From positions 1 through 5,907 of the forward strand of contig CANGWP010000137.1 of the NCBI GenBank assembly GCA_947457605.1: 5,907 nucleotides of DNA, written 5' to 3'. Shown piece by piece: positions 1 to 5,226 of this stretch (positions within the stretch are counted from its first letter, which is position 1; every line of letters starts with the position of its first letter). Made by a program: the position numbers and the translations under genes. A model generated the notes under the pieces. It ran no database searches, was not told the origin of the DNA, and worked only from the letters and a program-made list of their open reading frames with translations. Source of the DNA: Bdellovibrionales bacterium. Lineage in GTDB: Bacteria; Bdellovibrionota; UBA1018; CAIMNF01.

Positions 1-234
1 CTTCTCGGCATCGAATGAAATTTTGGAAACTGCGCCGATCTGCATACCGCCTAGTGTGACCTTGGCGCCATGAACCAATCCATCGATTTTCTCAAAATGG
101 GCGATGTAGTGATTCACGGATGTGAAAATGCTTTGTTTCCCGCCTAGAACAAGAATTGAGATCAAAGTGATCACAAGACCGGTGACAACAAAAATTCCCA
201 CCCGAAGTTCCATTTTTCTCTCATCAATTTTCAT
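1..234 (-). CDS. mlaD: MlaD-type MCE-domain lipid transport protein, N-terminal part (cut by left edge)
   Basis: Only the first 78 codons are present; the rest lies beyond position 1. The translation begins MKIDERKMELRVGIF, followed by one hydrophobic membrane anchor (about residues 12-32) and the start of an MCE domain, with the typical pattern HFEKIDGLVHGAKVTLGGMQ and IGAVSKISF (about residues 46-74). In known Mla systems this subunit is anchored in the inner membrane, forms a hexameric ring in the periplasm, binds phospholipid and docks on the MlaE permease. The ATG at 234 is preferred because an AGGAG lies 10 nt upstream (245-249) and because it overlaps the mlaF stop as ATGA (231-234). 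An internal ATG at 213 is a weaker alternative. It is the last visible gene of the minus-strand operon. Whether mlaC or other MCE genes follow cannot be seen. The family call is firm; the exact orthology (MlaD rather than another single-MCE protein) is inferred from the neighbours. Confidence 0.9.
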   Translation of the reverse strand, partial: MKIDERKMELRVGIFVVTGLVITLISILVLGGKQSIFTSVNHYIAHFEKIDGLVHGAKVTLGGMQIGAVSKISFDAEK

Positions 235-986
235 CGAATATGCGCTCCTGTAGTGAAGGATTTTACAAGTACATGGTTTGATTTTTTCATTTCATCCACC
301 GACATCACCAATTCGATACGGCCCTGATTGAGAATTCCTACGCGGTCACAGATTTCAAATGCTGCCGGAATGTCATGGGTCACAAAAATCGCCGTCATCC
401 CTCTTTTTTTGAAGGAAAGTATGTTCTGGAGGAGTCTGCCGGTGTTGACGGGGTCGAGACCCGCGGTGGGCTCATCGAAAAGAATGATTTTTGGTTGAAG
501 AATGATTGCCCGGGCAAGGCCAGCCCGTTTTTGCATCCCGCCCGACAATTCGTTGGGGAGAAGTCGATTCGCACCCTTCATGTCGACCATTTCGAGGACT
601 TCGTTCACTTTGGTGCGGATCTCGGTATTTGAAAGGCTCGTATGGGCACGCAGGGGGTAGGCGAGGGTTTCTTCCACGGTCAGGGAATCAAAGAGCGCGC
701 CGTTTTGGAATACATAGCTGATTTGGGTACGGATTTTAAAAAGCTCTCTTTCGGTGAGTGGAACCAGATCTCTTCCTTGAAAAATGATCTGTCCCTCGTC
801 CGGATGTTCGAGTCCGATGATTGATCTCAAGATCACACTCTTGCCGCTGCCGGAGCCGCCGAATAGTCCGAGAATCTCGCCCTCATGAAGGTCGAAGCTT
901 ACGCCTCGATGAACTTCCTTCTCGCCGAAGGTCTTCTTCAGGTCTCTCAGGCTTAGCGCGATTTTTGTTTCCGGTTCTTGTTTCAT
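231..986 (-). CDS. mlaF: MlaF-type ABC transporter ATPase (phospholipid transport)
   Basis: This 251-residue protein is a complete ABC ATPase. It has Walker A GGSGSGKS (43-50), a Q-loop at Q94 in YVFQNGALFDSLTV, signature LSGGMQKRAGLARA (147-160), Walker B IILFDEP (167-173), D-loop GLDP (177-180) and H-loop H204 (THD). The FQNGALFDSLTV and LSGGMQKRAGLARA forms are characteristic of MlaF/Ttg2A. By family knowledge it dimerises on the cytoplasmic side of MlaE and powers phospholipid movement between the inner membrane and MlaD. The ATG at 986 lies 7 nt after the mlaE stop. No clear Shine-Dalgarno sequence is seen, so translation probably depends on ribosomes leaving mlaE. Its stop overlaps the mlaD start as ATGA. 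The protein ends at FTTGAHIR, roughly 20 residues earlier than E. coli MlaF (about 269 residues, from memory), so the C-terminal tail of that protein appears absent. Confidence 0.95.
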   Translation of the reverse strand: MKQEPETKIALSLRDLKKTFGEKEVHRGVSFDLHEGEILGLFGGSGSGKSVILRSIIGLEHPDEGQIIFQGRDLVPLTERELFKIRTQISYVFQNGALFDSLTVEETLAYPLRAHTSLSNTEIRTKVNEVLEMVDMKGANRLLPNELSGGMQKRAGLARAIILQPKIILFDEPTAGLDPVNTGRLLQNILSFKKRGMTAIFVTHDIPAAFEICDRVGILNQGRIELVMSVDEMKKSNHVLVKSFTTGAHIR

Positions 987-993
987 GGCAGTT

Positions 994-1791
994 TCAATAT
1001 TTCGGGAACACCGTGATGATGAAAAATTTGGTCAGGAAGAAATCCGCGATCATGATGAAGATTGAACTGGTCACAACGACCCAAGTGGTGGTCCGCCCCA
1101 CGCCTTGGGTTCCGCCTTCGGTGTTGAGGCCCTTCCAGCAGGCTGAAATCGCGATAAAAAATGCAAAAACCATGGTTTTGGCCATGCCGGTAAACAGATC
1201 CGCGAGGGTGATGGTTTCAAGGATCTTTGCGTAAAAAAAGGAATAGCTGATGTTGAATTCCAGCTTAACGACCAGCATGGCTCCGATCAGGCCGACATAA
1301 TCCGCAAGAAGGGTGAGGATGGGCAGCGCGATCACGCACGCCAAAAGACGCGGGATCACGATTCTCTGAATGGGTGAGGTCCCGAGCGCACGGATGGCGT
1401 CGATTTGCTGGGTGACCTTCATGGAGGCAATCTCGGATGCCATCCCGGAACCGATTCTTCCTGCGACGAGCAGACTCGTGAAGACGGGGCCCATTTCCCG
1501 CAAGATCGAAAGGGAGGTGATTTTCGGCACGTAAAGGGTTCCTCCGAAGCGCTCCAGCCCGTATCCGAATTGGAGGGCCATCACAGAGCCTGTGGCTACC
1601 CCTGTGATGAGTACCAGAAGGAGTGATTCAACTCCGATGGAATAGCTTTGCTGGAATATGAGTTTCCAGGGGAGGGGATACTCAAAAAAACCTGAAAAGG
1701 TTTGCGCAACAAGTCTCCCAAAGCCACCTGCAAAACGGGTAGCACTAAGGACTCGGAAGCCAATGCGTTGGGAGACTCGAGATTCGTTCAC
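994..1791 (-). CDS. mlaE: MlaE-type ABC transporter permease (phospholipid transport)
   Basis: This 265-residue protein matches the usual MlaE/YrbE permease length of about 260. The family core is plain: REMGPVFTSLLVAGRIGSGM (99-118) followed by ASEIASMKVTQQIDAI and ALGTSPIQRIVIPR, then near the C-terminus GLNTEGGTQGVGRTTTWVVV (221-240). Hydrophobic membrane stretches lie at about 55-75, 148-176, 203-217 and 236-262, after an amphipathic N-terminal region. By family knowledge it is the inner-membrane channel that pairs with the MlaF ATPase and carries the MlaD ring. The start is a GTG at 1791 that overlaps the stop of the preceding lipoprotein gene as GTGA (1788-1791), with GGAA 5 nt upstream (1797-1800) as a weak ribosome site. 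This indicates translational coupling. No STAS or other extra domain is fused to it. Confidence 0.95.
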   Translation of the reverse strand: MNESRVSQRIGFRVLSATRFAGGFGRLVAQTFSGFFEYPLPWKLIFQQSYSIGVESLLLVLITGVATGSVMALQFGYGLERFGGTLYVPKITSLSILREMGPVFTSLLVAGRIGSGMASEIASMKVTQQIDAIRALGTSPIQRIVIPRLLACVIALPILTLLADYVGLIGAMLVVKLEFNISYSFFYAKILETITLADLFTGMAKTMVFAFFIAISACWKGLNTEGGTQGVGRTTTWVVVTSSIFIMIADFFLTKFFIITVFPKY

Positions 1792-2315
1792 TTCAATTCC
1801 AAAGTATCACGGAACCGAACGAAGGCCGAGAGTTCTTGCTCGAAACTTTCGATGGGACTCAGGTAAATCAAGTCATAAATGCAGGTCGGACTTTTGACGA
1901 CGACGATTTGGAATTTTCGGTCACGGCCCAAATACTTGCCGCGAGCTGTGGTCTGAAGAGCAGGGAGACTTCTCATTGCAAGAGGGCTTTGCTGTTCGAT
2001 CTTGAGATTGTCCCATTGGGACAAAAGAACCTTGGTGACTTTTTTAACATCACGCTCCCCTCCGGCGCCCTTTCTGCAAACGGAATTCAAGGAGATCACA
2101 GCCGCAGTTTTTGAGGATTGCCAGGCCTCATCCGGAAGCTCGGAGGAGCGGTCCGATGGATCCTGCGAACCGATTTTTCGCCAGCCCAAGGAGTCGAGAG
2201 AGTGGGCGGGTGTCGGGTCATTGACGAATTTCTCTTCCAAGGGCTTCACCTGTCCCACAAGGACGCTGCAGGAACAAAAACAGGCTAAGACTGGAATCAA
2301 GTAAAATGATTTCAT
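1788..2315 (-). CDS. Predicted lipoprotein, first gene of the mla operon
   Basis: A 175-residue protein, not assigned to a named family. It begins MKSFYLIPVLACFCSCSVL, a short exported-protein signal. VLAC with Cys12 is the best lipobox candidate, but Cys14 and Cys16 follow closely, so the lipidated residue is uncertain, and a plain signal peptide is possible. The mature part has a Pro/Asp/Ser-rich linker (about 20-65), then a compact region with AAVISLNSVC (71-80), a helical stretch (90-103), GKYLGRDRKFQIVVV (126-140) and CIYDLIYL (145-152). Cys80 and Cys145 could pair as a disulphide. From memory, small lipoproteins with a CxYDL-like motif occur beside mlaE in some deltaproteobacteria, but this is unverified. 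The ATG at 2315 is chosen because the signal peptide starts there and GGGA lies 7 nt upstream (2323-2326). The frame stays open to 2495, but that would overlap the divergent gene and add a non-secretory leader. Its GTGA overlap with mlaE links it to lipid transport. Confidence 0.8.
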   Translation of the reverse strand: MKSFYLIPVLACFCSCSVLVGQVKPLEEKFVNDPTPAHSLDSLGWRKIGSQDPSDRSSELPDEAWQSSKTAAVISLNSVCRKGAGGERDVKKVTKVLLSQWDNLKIEQQSPLAMRSLPALQTTARGKYLGRDRKFQIVVVKSPTCIYDLIYLSPIESFEQELSAFVRFRDTLELK

Positions 2316-2392
2316 CGGGTTATCCCAGTTTAAAAGAAGGCCTTTGAATTGAGAAGGGCAAAAGTGGCTTCCATGGAATTGAGGATTGCAGT

Positions 2393-2458
2393 AAGGAGGA
2401 AAAATCTGCCACAATGGGAAAGAAGTACCCGGGTAATTCACGACTAGGAAGGGAGTGA
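2393..2458 (+). promoter_or_regulatory. Strong Shine-Dalgarno sequence with possible 14-codon leader ORF
   Basis: AAGGAGGA at 2393-2400 is a near-perfect ribosome binding site, yet no long gene starts behind it. The next ATG (2414) lies 13 nt downstream, longer than usual, and opens a 14-codon frame reading MGKKYPGNSRLGRE. It ends with TGA at 2456-2458, overlapping a GTG at 2455 that is in frame with the downstream TPR gene. This could be a leader peptide coupled to that gene, or a chance match. The peptide shows no run of one amino acid that would suggest attenuation. Confidence 0.25.
2426..2435. repeat. Perfect 10-bp palindrome TACCCGGGTA
   Basis: TACCCGGGTA is its own reverse complement and does not extend further (flanks G and A do not pair). 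It lies 32 nt before the chosen start of the TPR gene. It is a possible operator half-site for a dimeric regulator, but a lone 10-bp palindrome can also be chance. Confidence 0.3.
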
Positions 2459-2466
2459 TCGGTACT

Positions 2467-5226
2467 GTGAAGAAAGACGGATTTTTAAGGCTCATGTTTT
2501 TTGTGCTTCCCCCGCTCTGGGGAACTGCCGCATTTTCAGCCGAATTCGACGGGTCCGTTGAACTTGAGACCCGTGGTTCTTTCTCCAGGCTTCAGTTGGC
2601 GATCGACTCCTCCTTTCAACCGAAATTTTCCGACTCTGCCAAAGGATTCAGGATTGAAGTCCCGTCGGCAACCCTCATGGATGTGGGTGTCCCGTTCGGA
2701 TCCGAAAAACGGTTCAATGATTATCTTGAAAACATTCGCGACGATAGAATCTCCCGGATCCGGGTACGGGAGACGGATTCGAAGCTTTTGATCGAGGGAG
2801 AGTACCGATTCCCTACGGGGAAAGCTGCTCTGGCAAATCCAAAAATGGAGCATTTCGATTTCAAAAAGGAGGAAGCGGGGAGATTTGTCATCGATTTCTT
2901 TTATCAAAAAGGGCCTACCGTTGCAGAGGTCGAAAAGTTAAGAAAAGAAACCAAGGGCCTGCGTGAAAGGGCCGCAATCGAATTGCTCAAAAAAAAGGAG
3001 CAGGAAAAGCGGGCTGCTAGGGAAAAACGGATTCTTGATGGGCGCAATGCGATGCTTTTCTGCGAGCAGCCCTTTGACCGATCCACAACCGTCTTTCTCA
3101 AGTTTCGTGCGGAACACCCCGGGCTAAGTTTTTCCGCGTATTTCCCTGAGCGAATCCCGGATCATCGATTCCAGTATTCCGAGCCAAGAAAAAAGGGTGA
3201 GGCCGCGGACATGGTGCGTCTTGCTTTGAAGTTGAGTCGGGAAAACAAGCATGGTCTTGTGGTTCGGACTGTTGAGTTTCTTGAAAATGAACATCCTAAA
3301 TCATCGTATCTCAATGAGATGCTATTTTTGAAGGCAAATGCCTATTTCCGCATGGGGTATGAGGATCGTGGCCGGGCATTGCTTCAGTCCCTGGCAAAGA
3401 CCGCCCGAGGGAGTGAAGTCGGGTTGCAGACTGCGGGGTTTCTTGCGGCGAGGAGTTTTCAGAATCAGGATTGGCTTGCGGCCCTTGAAGCATTTCTCAA
3501 TCTAAAGAGGGAAATGCCGGATCATGAATTGGTATGGCTTTTCAGGTATGGAATTGCGGAGAGCCTGTACCGGATCAAGCAGGGGGAGCAGGCGCAGACT
3601 GAATACGAATGGCTCTCGAACAATGCTCCGAAGCCTGAGATTCGGGCTGAAGCTGCTTTCAAGATCGGAGATGTTTTTTTCGAGAGGGGGCAGTTTGCCC
3701 AAGCGGTAAGTGCGTATCAGTCAGCCCTCAAGGGGAGGGATTTATATCTCGGTTCCTATCCCGCCGTTTTATTGAATTTGGGGGAGAGTTATTTCCAGCT
3801 GGAAGAGCTCTCTCGAGCCGAATCCATTTTCAAAAAGTTCATGGAAATCGGATCTGGAAATCCGATGGCCTGGAGAGCGAGTCTGAGGCTTGCCGAGATC
3901 AAAGCCATGGGATCAACCTTGAATTTGGAGGCTGAAAAGGCCTTTATGGAAACGATCAATCGCTACCCGCTTTCTCAGGGTGCCTTGGTTGCAAGAATCA
4001 GGCTTTTGCCCTGCGGAGGCCATGGTGGTTTTGACTTACCAGCGGCGGAAAGGCTGATTTCCTCACCTGAAGTTACAAACTTCCCATCAGACGGTTCCGT
4101 TTATCCGAGTCAATTCCGTGAATTGGCCGGCCTCACGGAAGTTCGTATGTTGATTTCCTACAAGGAATACCAAAAGGCATTGGAGCGTGGAATGGCTCGA
4201 CTCCGGGAGAATCCAGGGGTCGAGACCAGAAAGCTCATTGAGCAGGCCATGATCGGAGGAATCAAGTCGATCTTGGAGAAAAAACTCAAAGACAAGGATG
4301 TGTTTGGAGCGATCGCGTTTTATGAAAAATACGGCGATTTTCTGCCGTTGCCGGCACATGATCCCCTGGCGGACGATTTGAAGATCCGTCTGGCTACGCT
4401 TGCAGCCGAGCGGAATCTCACTCAATTCGCATTGAAGATCATTGAGCCCTATCGCCGCATGAATGAAGCTGGGCAAAAAGAGGTGCTCGCGGCGATCGAG
4501 AAGCATGTGACTCTTGAGGGGGTCGACGACCAAGAAGAGCGAAACCTTGTTGAGGCGAAGACACTTTGGAATTCGGCAGATTTCAAGGTTGAGGACGCAT
4601 CCCTTGCGGACCGACTGGTGGCACGTCTGGGGTATATCCGGGAAGAGTCCCGGCATGCCTTTGAAAAAAATCTCATTCTTGCCCTTTTTTACCGAGAAAA
4701 GAAGGATTTCAAGAGGGCTCTGGTTCATGTCCGCCGGCTTGCAAATCAAATGCAGGGACTTTCTCCTGCAGCCAGGATCCAAGTGGAAGCCTTTTTGGGG
4801 GATGTGGCTTTCCAAGGGAGCGACTGGAATTTGGCAGGGCGGTTTTTTCGTAAGTCAAGACAGGGGCTTGCGGGGCTCTCGGGTAAAACAGGCGAAATTC
4901 TCGGTTTCCGTCATCTGGATGCCACCCCGTCTCCCGGATATCTGGTTCAGGCGGAGGGGGAAGCCCTTGAAAAGCTGGAAAAATGGAAAGAAGCGGTTGC
5001 TCTTTACACGGAAGCCATAGAAAATAAAATTGGGGGAAATCACATTCTTTATTCGCACGCAAAGGCGATTTTGAAGGATGGTGGCAGGGAGTCGGAGAGC
5101 CGGGCCATGGTTTCCCTTCGGAAAATTGAACAGAGTCAGGATGATGATGTTTGGAAACGTTTAGCGCAGGAAAAGCTAAAGGAAATCGCCAAGGAGGGCA
5201 AAGTCGATGGTAAGTCCAATCCGTGA
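2467..5226 (+). CDS. Large exported TPR-repeat protein with beta-rich N-terminal domain
   Basis: A 919-residue protein of unknown function. It begins with a signal peptide (MKKDGFLRLMFFVLPPL, Ala-rich to about residue 25, cleavage probably near AFS/A). Residues about 26-148 are beta-rich, alternating hydrophobic strands such as FSRLQLAID, GFRIEVP, SRIRVRE, KLLIEGEYRF and GRFVIDFFY, loosely like AMIN-type domains. A strongly charged helix rich in Lys/Glu/Arg (about 152-190) follows, probably a coiled coil. From about 245 to 480 there are TPR-like helix pairs, clearest in AEAAFKIGDVFFERGQFAQA, then AVLLNLGESYFQLEELSRA. Weaker helical repeats continue to the end (for example AEGEALEKLEKWKEAVALYT). 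The protein probably works as a periplasmic scaffold. The GTG at 2467 is preferred because it starts the signal peptide and GGGAG ends 11 nt upstream. The in-frame GTG at 2455 falls inside that ribosome site. Its end overlaps the next gene by 20 nt. Only two cysteines remain, neither at a lipobox. Confidence 0.85.
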   Translation: MKKDGFLRLMFFVLPPLWGTAAFSAEFDGSVELETRGSFSRLQLAIDSSFQPKFSDSAKGFRIEVPSATLMDVGVPFGSEKRFNDYLENIRDDRISRIRVRETDSKLLIEGEYRFPTGKAALANPKMEHFDFKKEEAGRFVIDFFYQKGPTVAEVEKLRKETKGLRERAAIELLKKKEQEKRAAREKRILDGRNAMLFCEQPFDRSTTVFLKFRAEHPGLSFSAYFPERIPDHRFQYSEPRKKGEAADMVRLALKLSRENKHGLVVRTVEFLENEHPKSSYLNEMLFLKANAYFRMGYEDRGRALLQSLAKTARGSEVGLQTAGFLAARSFQNQDWLAALEAFLNLKREMPDHELVWLFRYGIAESLYRIKQGEQAQTEYEWLSNNAPKPEIRAEAAFKIGDVFFERGQFAQAVSAYQSALKGRDLYLGSYPAVLLNLGESYFQLEELSRAESIFKKFMEIGSGNPMAWRASLRLAEIKAMGSTLNLEAEKAFMETINRYPLSQGALVARIRLLPCGGHGGFDLPAAERLISSPEVTNFPSDGSVYPSQFRELAGLTEVRMLISYKEYQKALERGMARLRENPGVETRKLIEQAMIGGIKSILEKKLKDKDVFGAIAFYEKYGDFLPLPAHDPLADDLKIRLATLAAERNLTQFALKIIEPYRRMNEAGQKEVLAAIEKHVTLEGVDDQEERNLVEAKTLWNSADFKVEDASLADRLVARLGYIREESRHAFEKNLILALFYREKKDFKRALVHVRRLANQMQGLSPAARIQVEAFLGDVAFQGSDWNLAGRFFRKSRQGLAGLSGKTGEILGFRHLDATPSPGYLVQAEGEALEKLEKWKEAVALYTEAIENKIGGNHILYSHAKAILKDGGRESESRAMVSLRKIEQSQDDDVWKRLAQEKLKEIAKEGKVDGKSNP
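5191..5198 (+). promoter_or_regulatory. Ribosome binding site deciding the start of the AAA+ gene
   Basis: AAGGAGGG inside the last codons of the TPR gene sits 8 nt before the ATG at 5207. It is one of the two strongest Shine-Dalgarno sequences in the window and fixes the start of the downstream gene within the TPR reading frame. Confidence 0.8.

Larger units (their letters stand above)
2316..2466. promoter_or_regulatory. Divergent intergenic region between the mla operon and the TPR operon
   Basis: This 151-nt stretch separates two operons transcribed away from each other, so it should hold promoters for both. No convincing sigma-70 or sigma-54 promoter could be read. The best sigma-70-like pair on the plus strand is TTGCAG (2386-2391) with CACAAT (2410-2415), spaced 18, which is too weak to call. 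It also contains an AAGGAGGA ribosome-binding-like element and a perfect 10-bp palindrome, listed separately. The promoter assignment rests on gene arrangement only. Confidence 0.55.

Noticed and set aside
821..1234. Plus-strand open frame of 137 codons
   Set aside because: It runs antisense across the mlaF/mlaE junction, both of which are clear genes, and its Arg/Ser-rich composition is a reverse-frame artefact.
2375..2389. Sigma-54-like -24/-12 element (TGG ... TTGC)
   Set aside because: The spacing between GG and GC is 11 rather than 10 and the CAC after GG is absent, so it does not fit the sigma-54 consensus.
2386..2415. Sigma-70-like promoter TTGCAG / CACAAT with 18-nt spacing
   Set aside because: Matches are weak in both hexamers, and its -10 would overlap the ATG of the possible leader frame. 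It is too poor to call.
2316..2495. 60-residue N-terminal extension of the lipoprotein frame up to 2495
   Set aside because: It would overlap the divergent TPR gene and place a long non-secretory segment before an obvious signal peptide that has its own ribosome site.
4087..4815. Long minus-strand open frame of 242 codons
   Set aside because: It lies wholly antisense to the TPR gene, shows no domain, and reads as low-complexity reverse-strand translation; there is no ribosome site or context to support it.
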